This document shows positions 1 to 11,287 of a stretch of 64,000 nt of DNA, one piece after another. Under the pieces are notes generated by a model, which saw nothing but the letters and a program-made list of their open reading frames with translations, searched no databases and was not told the origin of the DNA. How positions within the stretch are numbered: the first letter of the stretch is position 1; each line of letters begins with the position of its first letter. The translations under genes were made by a program, and so were the position numbers. The stretch is from Isochrysis galbana (Eukaryota; Haptophyta; Isochrysidales; Isochrysidaceae): positions 1,600,253-1,664,252 of the forward strand of contig CM030937.1 of the NCBI GenBank assembly GCA_018136815.1, given 5' to 3'.

Positions 1-3000
1 CCGCCTCCGCCCTCTCCGCCGCCGTCGCCTCCTCCACCATCTCCACCGCCGTCACTTCCTCCACCATATCCGCCGCCGTCACTTCCTCCGCCCTCTCCGC
101 CGCCGTCACCTCCTCCGCCGTCTCCGCCGCCGTCACCTCCTCCGCCCTCTCCGCCGCCGTCACCTCCTCCGCCCTCTCCGCCGCCGTCACCTCCTCCGCC
201 CTATTTGCCGCCGTCATCCCCTCCGCCCTCTCTACCGCCGTCACCGCCTCCATTGCCTTCTCCGCCTCCGCCCTCTCCGCCGCCGTCATCGCCTCCACCA
301 TATCCGCCGCCGTCACTTCCTCCGCCCTCTCCGCCGCCGTCACCTCCTCCGCCCTCTCCGCCGCCGTCACCTCCTCCGCCGTCTCCGCCGCCGTCACCTC
401 CTCCGCCCTCTCCGCCGCCGTCACCTCCTCCGCCCTCTCCGCCGCCGTCACCTCCTCCGCCCTATTTGCCGCCGTCATCCCCTCCGCCCTCTCTACCGCC
501 GTCACCGCCTCCATTGCCTTCTCCGCCTCCGCCCTCTCCGCCGCCGTCATCGCCTCCACCATATCCGCCGCCGTCACTTCCTCCGCCCTCTCCGCCGCCG
601 TCACCTCCTCCGCCCTCTCCGCCGCCGTCACCTCCTCCGCCCTCTCCGCCGCCGTCACGTCCTCCGCCCTCTCCGCCGCCGTCATCCCCTCCATTGCCTT
701 CTCCGCCTCCGCCCTCTCCGCCGCCGTCATCCCCTCCATTGCCTTCTCCTCCTCCGCCTTCTCCGCCGCCATCACATCCTCCACCATATCCGCCGCCGTC
801 ACCTCCTCCGCCCTCTCCGCCGCCGTCACCTCCTCCGCCCTCTCCGCCGCCGTCATCGCCTCCATTGCCTTCTCCGCCTCCGCCCTCTCCGCCGCCGTCA
901 TCGCCTCCATTGCCTTCTCCGCCTCCGCCCTCTCCGCCGCCGTCACCTCCTCCACCATCTCTGCCGCCGTCACTTCCGCCGCCCTCTCCGCCGCCATCAA
1001 CTCCTCCGCCCTCTCCGCCGCCGTCATCCCCTCCATTGCCTTCTCCGCCTCCGCCCTCTCCGCCGCCGTCACCGCCTCCATTGCCTTCTCCGCCTCCGCC
1101 CTCTCCGCCGCCGTCATCGCCTCCACCATATCCGCCGCCGTCACTTCCTCCGCCCTCTCCGCCGCCGTCACCTCCTCCGCCCTCTCCGCCGCCGTCACCT
1201 CCTCCGCCCTCTCCGCCGCCGTCACTTCCTCCGCCCTCTCAACCGCCGTCATCCCCTCCATTGCCTTCTCCGCCTCCGCCCTCTCCGCCGCCGTCACCTC
1301 CTCCGCCCTCTCAACCGCCGTCATCCCCTCCATTTCCTTCTCCGCCTCCGCCATCTCCGCCGCCGTCATCGCCTCCATTGCCTAGTCCGCCTCCGCCATC
1401 TCCGCCGCCGCCATCGCCTCCATTGCCTTCTCCGCCGCCGTCACATCCTCCACCCTCTCCGCCGCCGTCACCTCCTCCGCCCTCTCCGCCGCCGTCACCT
1501 CCTCCGCCGTCTCTGCCGCCGTCACCTCCTCCGCCCTATTTGCCGCCGTCATCCCCTCCATTGCCTTCTCCGCCTCCGCCCTCTCCACCACCGTCATCGC
1601 CTCCATTGCCTTCTCCGCCTCCGCCCTCTCCACCGCCGTCATCGCCTCCATTGCCTTCTCCGCCTCCGCCCTCTCCACCGCCGTCATCGCCTCCGTTGCC
1701 TTCTCCGCCTCCGCCCTCTCCGCCGCCGTCGCCTCCTCCACCATCTCCACCGCCGTCACTTCCTCCACCATATCCGCCGCCGTCACTTCCTCCGCCCTCT
1801 CCGCCGCCGTCACCTCCTCCGCCGTCTCCGCCGCCGTCACCTCCTCCGCCCTCTCCGCCGCCGTCACCTCCTCCGCCCTCTCCGCCGCCGTCACCTCCTC
1901 CGCCCTATTTGCCGCCGTCATCCCCTCCGCCCTCTCTACCGCCGTCACCGCCTCCATTGCCTTCTCCGCCTCCGCCCTCTCCGCCGCCGTCATCGCCTCC
2001 ACCATATCCGCCGCCGTCACTTCCTCCGCCCTCTCCGCCGCCGTCACCTCCTCCGCCCTCTCCACCGCCGTCACCTCCTCCGCCCTCTCCGCCGCCGTCA
2101 TCCCCTCCATTGCCTTCTCCGCCTCCGCCCTCTCCGCCGCCGTCATCGCCTTCATTGCCTTCTCCGCCTCCGCCCTCTCCGCCGCCGTCACATCCTCCAC
2201 CCTCTCCGCCGCCGTCATCCCCTCCATTGCCTTCTCCGCCTCCGCCCTCTCCGCCGCCGTCATCGCCTCCATTGCCTAGTCCGCCTCCGCCATCTCCGCC
2301 GCCGTCATCGCCTCCATTGCCTTCTCCGCCTCCGCCCTCTCCGCCGCCGTCACCTCCTCCGCCCTCTCCGCCGCCGTCACTTCCTCCGCCCTCTCCGCCG
2401 CCGTCATCGCCTCCATTGCCTTCTCCTCCTCCACCTTCTCCGCCGCCATCACATCCTCCACCATATCCGCCGCCGTCACCTCCTCCGCCCTCTCCGCCGC
2501 CGTCACCTCCTCCGCCCTCTCCGCCGCCGTCACCTCCTCCGCCCTCTCCGCCGCCGTCATCCCCTCCATTGCCTTCTCCGCCTCCGCCCTCTCCGCCGCC
2601 GTCATCGCCTCCATTGCCTTCTCCGCCTCCGCCCTCTCCGCCGCCGTCACCTCCTCCACCATCTCTGCCGCCGTCACTTCCTCCGCCCTCTCCGCCGCCG
2701 TCACCTCCTCCGCCCTCTCCGCCGCCATCAACTCCTCCGCCCTCTCCGCCGCCGTCATCCCCTCCATTGCCTTCTCCGCCTCCGCCCTCTCCGCCGCCGT
2801 CACCTCCTCCGCCCTCTCAACCGCCGTCATCCCCTCCATTGCCTTCTCCGCCTCCGCCCTCTCCGCCGCCGTCATCGCCTCCATTGCCTTCTCCGCCTCC
2901 GCCCTCTCCGCCGCCGTCATCGCCTCCATTGCCTTCTCCGCCTCCGCCCTCTCCGCCGCCGTCATCGCCTCCATTGCCTTCTCCGCCTCCGCCCTCTCCG

Positions 3001-3776
3001 CCGCCGTCACCTCCTCCACCATCTCTGCCGCCGTCACTTCCGCCGCCCTCTCCGCCGCCGTCACCTCCTCCGCCCTCTCCGCCGCCGTCACTTCCTCCGC
3101 CCTCTCCGCCGCCGTCACCTCCTCCGCCCTCTCCGCCGCCGTCACCTCCTCCGCCCTATTTGCCGCCGTCATCCCCTCCGCCCTCTCTACCGCCGTCACC
3201 GCCTCCATTGCCTTCTCCGCCTCCGCCCTCTCCGCCGCCGTCATCGCCTCCACCATATCCGCCGCCGTCACCTCCTCCGCCCTCTCCGCCGCCGTCACCT
3301 CCGCCCTCTCCGCCGCCGTCACCTCATCCGCCCTCTCCGCCGCCGTCATCCCCTCCATTGCCTTATCCGCCTCCGCCCTCTCCGCCGCCGTCATCGCCTC
3401 CATTGCCTTCTCCGCCTCCGCCCTCTCCGCCGCCGTCACATCCTCCACCCTCTCCGCCGCCGTCACCTCCTCCGCCCTCTCCGCCGCCGTCACCTCCTCC
3501 GCCCTCTCTGCCGCCGTCACCTCCTCCGCCCTATTTGCCGCCGTCATCCCCTCCATTGCCTTCTCCGCCTCCGCCCTCTCCACCGCCGTCATCGCCTCCG
3601 TTGCCTTCTCCGCCTCCGCCCTCTCCGCCGCCGTCGCCTCCTCCACCATCTCCACCGCCGTCACTTCCTCCACCATATCCGCCGCCGTCACTTCCTCCGC
3701 CCTCTCCGCCACCGTCACCTCCTCCGCCCTATTTGCCGCCGTCATCCCCTCCGCCCTCTCTGCCGCCGTCCCTCTT
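1..3776. repeat. 27-bp / 45-bp minisatellite array
   Basis: Tandem units of 27 bp (9 codons) alternate with 45-bp units (27 + 18 bp, carrying the TCCATTGCCTTC segment). All unit lengths are multiples of three, so the frame is kept on both strands. Larger blocks recur nearly unchanged, for example around 200-470, 440-640, 1740-2000 and 3100-3260, which indicates recent segmental duplication within the array. On the minus strand the array reads as a charged helical repeat (TAAERAEEV type) broken by TAG codons at 1382-1384 and 2276-2278. Confidence 0.95.
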
Positions 3777-3780
3777 TTGA
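1..3780 (+). CDS. Ser/Pro-rich repeat protein (SPPP type), 5' end outside window
   Basis: Frame 1 is open from the first base of the window to a TGA at 3778-3780, about 1259 residues made almost wholly of SPPP and SPPPP blocks with occasional L, Y, H, Q or T. Such Ser-Pro arrays are typical of hydroxyproline-rich wall or extracellular-matrix glycoproteins of algae and plants, so a surface or scale-associated role is possible but inferred. The first internal ATG is at 205, but the repeat continues unbroken upstream, so the true start is probably outside the window. No signal peptide, globular domain or intron is visible. The opposite strand of the same array is also largely open, so the coding strand is not certain. 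Confidence 0.45.
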   Translation, partial: PPPPSPPPSPPPPSPPPSLPPPYPPPSLPPPSPPPSPPPPSPPPSPPPPSPPPSPPPPSPPPSPPPPYLPPSSPPPSLPPSPPPLPSPPPPSPPPSSPPPYPPPSLPPPSPPPSPPPPSPPPSPPPPSPPPSPPPPSPPPSPPPPSPPPSPPPPYLPPSSPPPSLPPSPPPLPSPPPPSPPPSSPPPYPPPSLPPPSPPPSPPPPSPPPSPPPPSPPPSRPPPSPPPSSPPLPSPPPPSPPPSSPPLPSPPPPSPPPSHPPPYPPPSPPPPSPPPSPPPPSPPPSSPPLPSPPPPSPPPSSPPLPSPPPPSPPPSPPPPSLPPSLPPPSPPPSTPPPSPPPSSPPLPSPPPPSPPPSPPPLPSPPPPSPPPSSPPPYPPPSLPPPSPPPSPPPPSPPPSPPPPSPPPSLPPPSQPPSSPPLPSPPPPSPPPSPPPPSQPPSSPPFPSPPPPSPPPSSPPLPSPPPPSPPPPSPPLPSPPPSHPPPSPPPSPPPPSPPPSPPPPSLPPSPPPPYLPPSSPPLPSPPPPSPPPSSPPLPSPPPPSPPPSSPPLPSPPPPSPPPSSPPLPSPPPPSPPPSPPPPSPPPSLPPPYPPPSLPPPSPPPSPPPPSPPPSPPPPSPPPSPPPPSPPPSPPPPYLPPSSPPPSLPPSPPPLPSPPPPSPPPSSPPPYPPPSLPPPSPPPSPPPPSPPPSPPPPSPPPSSPPLPSPPPPSPPPSSPSLPSPPPPSPPPSHPPPSPPPSSPPLPSPPPPSPPPSSPPLPSPPPPSPPPSSPPLPSPPPPSPPPSPPPPSPPPSLPPPSPPPSSPPLPSPPPPSPPPSHPPPYPPPSPPPPSPPPSPPPPSPPPSPPPPSPPPSSPPLPSPPPPSPPPSSPPLPSPPPPSPPPSPPPPSLPPSLPPPSPPPSPPPPSPPPSTPPPSPPPSSPPLPSPPPPSPPPSPPPPSQPPSSPPLPSPPPPSPPPSSPPLPSPPPPSPPPSSPPLPSPPPPSPPPSSPPLPSPPPPSPPPSPPPPSLPPSLPPPSPPPSPPPPSPPPSLPPPSPPPSPPPPSPPPSPPPPYLPPSSPPPSLPPSPPPLPSPPPPSPPPSSPPPYPPPSPPPPSPPPSPPPSPPPSPHPPSPPPSSPPLPYPPPPSPPPSSPPLPSPPPPSPPPSHPPPSPPPSPPPPSPPPSPPPPSLPPSPPPPYLPPSSPPLPSPPPPSPPPSSPPLPSPPPPSPPPSPPPPSPPPSLPPPYPPPSLPPPSPPPSPPPPYLPPSSPPPSLPPSLF

Positions 3781-4611
3781 CGGAACGCGACTTGAGCAGC
3801 CCCTGATGAAGCGGCCGCGTCCGCACACAAAGGCCGAGCAGGTATGTGCGACTCCGGTCGCGCCGCACGGCCCGTGGCCCCGGCCACACCACTCATGGCA
3901 GCCATGCTGGACTCCCCCATGGGGAGCAGCAGGCTGCTGGCAGCTTCTCACAAACGTCAAGCTCCAGCAGCCACCTCTCCATTGGGCATGCGCATGGCAT
4001 GCCTTATGACAGAGGCAGCACTCGGACACCTGGCTCGTCAGGCGCATGGCGGGATTCCGGGACGGAAAAGTTGTGTCCAATTAGCTGCGTGGGGTTGGCT
4101 AGGATATCACATATAACATTAATTATGCTATTCCGCCACTTCCAACATGGGTCCCGAGGAAAGCTCCATGAGCTCCCCGCAAGAACCGCGTTAGCTGCCG
4201 GCGCGCCCTCGCAGGTGATCTCCGAAGGTGAGATCAGCCTTGCTCAATCAAGTAGGAGCCCAGAGAGCAGAGAGCAGAGGGCATGAGGCACCTCCCCATG
4301 ACGAATTAAGTATAAACTTAGTTTTAACCAAGCAAAAACTTGGTTCAGTTCATATTGTAGCTAAGCTGTTGCAGCCATAGCGAGAGCGAGTGCACCTCAC
4401 ACTAGCGATGGGAACGGACTAAACAACTGAATATGATTTTGTCCAAAGTCGTACGGCATCACGACGGCACACATGTTGCGCGACGGGGGCTTCGGCGGTG
4501 ATAGGAGGACTAATGGCGTGCTAGTCCCACGACGTCTCCTTCTGCATCTCCGCCCTCACCGGCGATGAGTGAGCTCACTTCAAGCGAGGTAGGCTGCTTC
4601 GTGAATGTGCA
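3781..4611. other. Intergenic, no gene seen
   Basis: Only short overlapping open frames occur here and none resembles a protein family. The stretch contains one copy of a dispersed 87-bp repeat (4019-4106). A perfect 7-bp hairpin, AACCAAG / CTTGGTT with a 6-base loop, lies at 4326-4345, downstream of the phospholipase gene that ends at 4612. A role in 3' end formation is only a guess. Confidence 0.6.
4019..4106 (+). repeat. Dispersed 87-bp repeat, copy 1
   Basis: From CACTCGGACACCTGGCTCG to TTGGCTAGGATAT the sequence matches 44221-44306 nearly base for base, with a few substitutions and a 2-base difference. Flanks on both sides differ, so this is a dispersed repeat, perhaps the end of a transposable element. 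Confidence 0.8.
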
Positions 4612-7600
4612 TTACGTCTTCGGCCGCAGCGTGGAAATGCGGGGAATCCGAGTCAGCCGAGACGAGCCCGATAGCAACACTGCCACGGCTTTGGCCTCGT
4701 ATGAGGACGAACCGGATCGTGCGAGTCTCGGCTCTCGTGCCGGTGTCAGCTGCCCGGATGCAGCTGGACTATCTGGCATGGGCATACGTGGACATTCCTC
4801 TACGTGCACAAGTAGCGAAGAGAAACGTAGACGAGCTCCGCGGGCATCACGCATAGGAACAGATCGTACACCACTTCGAAGTGCAGCCACAGGAACCGTC
4901 TCATAGCACACGAACACGCGCTCGCGACGGGTGAGCGGGCCGCCTGCGCGTTCGTCGGTTACCATGAAGCGGAGTACGGCCAGCTCGGGGTGACTGACAG
5001 CGATATGGGCAGTCTGACTCCGACCCCAATCAGGACCAAATCCATTGCGGTGAACGACATTCGATTCCCAACGATCGCCGTGACTTGATACCGCGGCGTC
5101 TGAGGATGCTGAGGCGAAGGCGCCTCCAACAACCTCGACCGTGACTCGGGGCGATACGACCGGACCATGAGATGGGCGCATGGCATGGGAGAGAGGGCAA
5201 TGCGTCTGCAGCCAGCGTTCGGGACCGGCTCGCTCCTCCGCAGGTTTCGGCAAGAGGTATCCACATAGGATCGATATGTGCCACACATGAAGCCAGTGTG
5301 GCAATGCCATGGGCGGTGGGATGGAGAGGTTCGAGAGCGCCGACACGTCGCGAAGGGGGGCCGGCTTCAAGACGTAACCGCATGCACCGTTCAGGCGAAA
5401 AAATCCCCGTGCACACTGCAGCTCACGGTCATGCGTTTGGTAGTTGAGGGCCACCATCTGCACACCCGCTGCCCACATCGCGAACGCGTCGTAGTTAGAG
5501 GAGAGGACACGCGATCCGTTGGGGTAGACGCGTGTCAGCACGCAAGTATTATGCAACTGCAGGAGGCGGAGTCGTTCTCCGGTCATGTCGGGCCCACCAA
5601 GAAGCTTCAGTGCTCGCCGCTCCGCCAAAGAGCACATCTCTTCCGGCCGAAGTCGCCGGGCGGCTGGCTGTTCGAAGCGCCCGTCAAACTTGACGCTGGA
5701 TAGGAAGGTGATGTTGGAGAGTGTGGTTGCTGTCGGCCGCCGCCGTTTCGTCGTCGCCATTCGCCGGGTCCGACTGTCGTCACTCGCTCCGAGGTTATCC
5801 TCGCTACTATTCTCTTTCCGTAGCAAAAGAGAAGATATGGCCGCAAGGACGGCACTCCTCTCTGTGCCACGCAATGCGGCCGCCTCGGCCTCAGCCTCGG
5901 CTTCCGCCGCGTCCTGAACAGTGTCCAAATCGACATCCAATTCGACGGGCATAGCCCGACGGCTGGATGGTGATTTATTGTCTGTCTGTAGAGGCGCCAG
6001 TTTGGCCTCGCTTGCCTTCAAGAGGTCGGTGGGCACTTTCCTCATTGCGGCGAATCGCATACCCCCATCGTTGGTCGGTCTGCCGAAAACGCGCGGGATT
6101 TGAACGCGAGCCGTGAGAGCCAGAGGCGACGACACTCGCAAGTCCTGCATGGGCGAAGGCGATGCTCTTTGTAAAGGATTCTCATGGAGTACCGTGGCAG
6201 GACTCGTCGAGGACGACGCGCTCCCCGAGTTGCCGGGAGACGATTGCGGCGACACCCCTGCAATGCCGTTGACGGGCACAACGTTATCCTCGTGCTCGCC
6301 TTCATCTTCAGCCTCCACATCATCAGAGTGCCGAAGCGTGCGTCCCTTCAGCAAGACCTTGTACCTCAGCTCCTCAGGAGAGCGCAGCTCCAGTCTAGTG
6401 CGCTCAGCATCCGTCTCCGGCAGCAACAAAAGATCCCCGAGTATTTGACGGGCGAAGATTGTAATCTTGTCTTGCTGTGGAATCGAGCAATGCATTTCCA
6501 GCGAGATGATGAGCGGGTACGGTGAGGTTACGAAAGCGTACCTGAAGGGACGCATAGGGCGCGTGCATGGGCGATTCGAGGGCACGCCCTACTAGGGCTA
6601 CCCTGCCACTTGGAGCCAGCCCCCCCCCCCCCCCCTTCATGTCAAAAAGCTCTGCGCGTCCACCCTAGATTTCCGCCACACACCTTGCGATGGCGAGTAG
6701 CACGTCGCGCACGCGAATCGACGAGGTCAGGGTGTGCCCATGGCGAATCACGGGCTCTGCATCCGGCCCGTCCCAGCAATCGAGTTCGATGCAACGGCAA
6801 CCCATCAAGAGAACACGCTCATACATCTCCACTGTCGACGACGACGTCAGCTGATCCCCAGTGAGGTACGTGTTGTGTGACGTCTCGATGTAGTAGCTAC
6901 TTAGAGGCTGCTGCATGTCCATGCAAATCTCGTCGTGTTGCGGATCGAAAACCGAATTTGAAGGTGTCATGAGCAATCGCTGGAGTTGGCCTATAGTTAG
7001 CCCCAAGTTGAGACGTGAGAGAGTGGCCTCGTCCTCATGCTCGCGCCGTGGCGATATGCTAGTGGATGCGCCGACACTGCCCGCCACACCGTGTCTCCTG
7101 CTCGAATTTCGTCCGCGGGCAGACCGAGCACGCGAGAGAGCGGCCATCTGAAAGCGTAAGCCCGCGGTCAGATGGTTAGGACTCTCTGCTGCGGCGACTC
7201 GAACATGGCGCACCGGCCCATGTGAGCAACATTCGAGCTCGTCGCCAATGCTGCGCAAGGAGACGGGTGGGGACAGCATGGACGGCGTGTCGACGCTACA
7301 ATCGCAAGAGTCGCGGCTGCTTTGACTGGGCCGCCGACTCCCCTTGCCACGCCAGCTCCACCGTGGTGTTGCCGGGCTCCGGCCTGGCGCCGTTGGGCTC
7401 CGGCCTGGCGCCGTCGGGCTCCACCGCGGCGTCGACGGGTGCTGTGATGATCGGCTGAGACGCGTGAAGGCCTCTTGGCCATGCGAGCGAGCCGACGCCG
7501 GGCCACTCGCGGTTATCACGGGCATGGGCATGGCGATCTGCAGAGCACGCTGCGCGATGGCCTCGGGAAGCTCCTCGCGTTGCACGTACCGCCACCACGC

Positions 7601-9967
7601 CGCTAGCTGTGCAAGCGGCAGCAGCACAGTATCGTCCCTCCGCGTGGCTGGGCTCGCGGGTGCAAAATTGCCGTTGGGCGGGAACCGCACTTGGTAGGGC
7701 GACACTAGCCGCTGCAGCCGCAGGTTTGCGACGCTGGGTGTGAGCAAGGCGAGCACCTCGCGTGCAAGAACGTGGAAATCGACGGCGCCTCGCCCATCGT
7801 GCTCGGAGAAGTCCGCCCCCAGCGTGTTGCACGTGCGCTTGGTCTCGCAAGCGACCTTGATGCGACCGCGGGTCATGATGCGGAGGACCGCCCCGGTCGA
7901 GCTGGAGGTGCTATTACGGGAGCTGCCCTCGTTGCCGTCATCGCTGGCGCAGCTCAGCTTGCTACCCACCGGCCCGCGCTGGACCTTGCGCAGGGTGGAG
8001 ATATCGAAGTTCAAGTTGGCCAAAAGGTTGCGCCGAGAGAGGCCGCCCGTCTCCTCCTGCGCGAGCTTGTACACTCCAAGCAGAAAATCGAGCATCTCGC
8101 GCTCAAGGCCAGCCTGAGCGGCCTGAGTGGCCGAGGTGAGCCATCGCAGGCCGCGTAGCCACGCCATCGCCTCGTCTGCCCGTGGCGTCGCCTCGGGGGC
8201 ATCGAATGACAGGAGGAGCAGCTGGAGCTCACCAAATGCGCCATAGAAGATAGCGAGCTGCGAGGGATCGCTCTCACAAGGCAGCGGCACGATGTCGATC
8301 ACCTCCTCCACCAGAACTTGCGACGAGGAATCCCACCCCCACGACAGAGCGCGCATGGTGCTCGACAGCTGCACGAAGCGGTGGCGTCCGCGCGCCGTGC
8401 GCGTGCGGCGCCAATAGGCCGCCGCCATGTCACGCCGCTCGCCATCGGACATGAGCCTCACGCGCATGCCAGCATCAGCAGCGGGCTGGACGTGCTGTGC
8501 CCGCTCCATGGCCGCCTTGGCACACCGCGGGGTGGTGGTCGGTGTGGTGGCCCAGGAGCGTTTAGCGGCCGCGAACGCGTGCTTCAACGGGACGTCCGGC
8601 GTGGGGAGCGCCACGGGGGCTCCCAGCGTCATCGTGGGAGCGGGCCCCTCTATAGCAGCAGGCTCGCTTTGCTGCGCGCCGTTGTAGGTAGCGGCGATGC
8701 GTCCCAGCTTCTCTTCCGCGCTGGCTTGCTGATACCGCTTCTCCGCTTGAGAGCGCACCAAGAGGAGCTCGTCAGCACCCCCTAACCGCACGACGACCAT
8801 CATGCCACGGATCATCTTGCGCAGTGCGGAGCGAGCCTCGACATCCGGCAGCTCAGAATGCTGCAGGTGCGGCGGCATGGAGCCGGCGATGAGCTCGTAC
8901 TGCTCGACTCTCCGGAGGCCGCGACCAAAGTCGCGGCAGATGCCGCGAAGCAACATCATCTGCACGGCGAAGAGCACGGCGAGGGCGGCAGAAAGCGCGA
9001 ATAGGACTGCTGTGGGGCGCGCTGTACCTGAGCTGTACCCCCTGCTCCACCCCCAATACAGTGGGTCCACCGCCCGCCAAAACGCCAGGGGAGCCGGCAG
9101 CAGCGCAAGCGGAATGAGGGGGATGAGATGGGCGGCATGTTCGAGGCGGATGAGCCGCGTGGCTAGCGGCATCATGAGCAGGTGGCCAACGCAGGCGATA
9201 GGGATCACCGCATACGCCACCATAGGTGACGGTGGCAATAGCTCGTCACCCCACTCCTCCACCTGCGTGCTGTGTGAGGCATAGATGTCCATCACGCCCA
9301 TCGGCAGCAGGACGGTCAGGACAAGACAGCCGGAGAGGATGCCGAGACAGGCCAGGGCGCGTCGATCGTCGTACAGCCGCTTCATCCAGAACTCTTCGTA
9401 GCGTAGCCCGCTATGCAGTGAGGGACTGAGCACCCGCTTGTGACTGTTGCATGCAAAAACGTGAAGCGCGAGGACTGTGATCTCCAATGGCAGCCAGGTT
9501 TGCTCATGGAGGAGGGCACCGCAGGCAAAGCTGGCTCCCGAGCGCTCAACGCACTCGACGAGGGCTCGCGCGCTTGTCTCCGCCCATCGCGAGTAGATGG
9601 TGAGGGCGAGGAGCGGCCCGTCGAGCAGCATGCTCGCCTGGACCGAGGCGAGGCTGCCGTGTGCGGACGACCAGAGGGAGGTGAGGGCGCATGCGAGTCC
9701 GAGCGCTCCAACCGACCCGGCCAGAGTCGCGAACCACCGGCTGAGCGCGAGCTCGCTCTCGCCCGCCGCGATCACGAAGAGGACAATCATATGTGCGGTG
9801 GAGGCGGCGAGAAGAAGCAGCGCTGCGCCACTGAGCAGCAGGCCAGGGGGCGGAGCGCGGCATCGCGGAGGGGGAGGCGGCGCGCCGGTGGACGCCTCGC
9901 TCACGGGCGAGAAGCCGAGCTGCCGCGTCCCCTGCGAGTAGAGAGGGAGAGGAGGGAGGGAGGTCAT
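4612..9967 (-). CDS. Phosphoinositide-specific phospholipase C with polytopic membrane N-terminus
   Basis: Two exons: 9967-6684 and 6541-4612, with a GT-AG intron (6683-6542) splitting an Arg codon; 1737 residues. The family hydrolyses PIP2 to IP3 and diacylglycerol. Order: about seven or eight hydrophobic helices between residues 40 and 346, a PH-like region near 540-620, then the X domain with SHNTYLTG (His1031) and RHGHTL (His1078), the two catalytic histidines, and Glu1061/Asp1063 as calcium ligands. The X domain crosses the intron (AFVTSPYP follows). The Y domain carries YPNGSRVLSSNY near 1428, and a degenerate C2 domain follows from about 1558. A long acidic, Ser-rich linker separates X and Y, as usual. 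Ordinary PI-PLCs are peripheral proteins, so the membrane domain is the odd part. The start is the first ATG after a purine tract. Confidence 0.9.
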
Positions 9968-11011
9968 CCGCTCATCCGCAGGCGGAGAGCGCCGGCCGCC
10001 CCTCTCTCTCTCTCTCTCCGGCCGCCCCCCTCTCTCTCTCCCTCTCTCTCCTCTCTCCTTCCCTCCCTCCCTCCCTCCCTCCCTCTCTCTCTCTCTCCCC
10101 CCCCCCCCCCTCTCTCTCTCTCTCCCCCCCCCCCTCTCTCTCTCCCTCTCCCTCCCTCTCTCTCTCCTCTCTCTCTCTCCCTCCCTCCCTCCCTCTCTCT
10201 CCCTCTCTCTCTCTCTCTCCCCCCCCCCTCTCTCCCCCGCGTCAGCCTCGCGCGCGTGCAGGCGCCCCGCTTCCCCTCTCCCCTCGTTCCTTTCTCTGTC
10301 CCCCTGTTTCTCTCACCTCTCAACCAGTGTTCTGCCGCCCGGAGTTCGTTCCCCCTACACACGCGCCCACTCTTCAGCAGCGGCTGGGATCTCACTTACT
10401 CTCGTCCTCTCTCTCTCTCTCCCCCACCGCCTCTCACTTCACACGCACCTCTCCTCTCCTCAAAAAGTATGGACCACTGCTCTCTTCACCGCCGCCGCCT
10501 CCCTCTTCGCTCCACTCCGCATTCCCCCCTGGGGCTACATTCACCACTTCGAGGTCTTCTCTTCTGTAGTATCAACCAACCCACCTGGCCCCCACCCCCA
10601 GCGCGCGGAGAGGCAGCGCATGCGCCGTCCTCTCATTCTCTTCCAAGAGAACTCCCCCCTGTGCCATGAAAGTGGGAGAGAGCGGAGGGGAGGGGATCGT
10701 AACAAAGATAGATCAGAGAGAAGAACTAGCTCCCCCCCCCCTTGCGGCCTGACGGCCTGCCCTCTCCACCCTCGAGCTAGCCAAGTACTAAAAAACGTGT
10801 GGAGGCGGGCGCAGAGTGAGAGGCCGCCGCTGGGACGCGGCGCGGCCTCGCGAGAGACCCGAGAGGAAGCCGCCGCCGGCGGGCGCGGGAGGAGGGCGGC
10901 GGCCCAAGGCGGGGCCCGCCGTCGCGCAGCCAGCTCTTTGCAGCCTAGATGTGAACTCTTTACTGCCGGCCAGAAGCACCGAAATAGGTGCTTCGACTCA
11001 ACGCGTTTCTA
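9968..11011. other. Polypyrimidine tract and intergenic region
   Basis: From about 9995 to 10240 the plus strand is almost pure C and T, with (CT)n and C-runs, lying directly upstream of the phospholipase start; on the gene's sense strand it is a GA tract. The rest is GC-rich without a convincing gene. Long open frames crossing it are products of the simple sequence. Confidence 0.7.
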
Positions 11012-11287
11012 CAAGTAGGTGGTACAAAAAATAGTCGAACGCGAACGCAACTCAAACTTTTTGACCGTTTGAACATAGTCAACTACCTACTACTCCCTTG
11101 ACCCCCAAAGTGAACACTGTGAAAAACACTGATAATTTTCCTCGCGCCGCGTACACGCGGCGCTCAACACCTCGCGGCTGTGCCGCGAACACACCCAACT
11201 CACGGCGCGCGACAATGAACACCCGTCAACTACATACTCACCCCCCCTAAAAAAGTGAACGCGCGTATTATTTTTACCACCTACTTG
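11012..11287. mobile_element. 276-bp TA-flanked MITE, copy 1
   Basis: The element begins CAAGTAGGTGGTA and ends with the inverse TACCACCTACTTG (one mismatch class inside), giving terminal inverted repeats of about 13 bp. It is bounded by TA on both sides (11010-11011 and 11288-11289). A second copy of the same length and about 97-99% identity lies at 36743-37018. There is no open reading frame, so it is a non-autonomous element. The TA target duplication suggests Tc1/mariner-type mobilisation. Confidence 0.85.

Noticed and set aside
1382..3892. Minus-strand helical TAAERAEEV protein as an independent gene
   Set aside because: It opens with a non-ATG codon and is broken by two in-frame TAG codons; kept only as an unresolved alternative reading of the minisatellite.
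9440..10669. 409-codon plus-strand frame opposite and upstream of the phospholipase gene
   Set aside because: It runs antisense to a confidently identified gene and then through a pure CT tract; no domain is seen.
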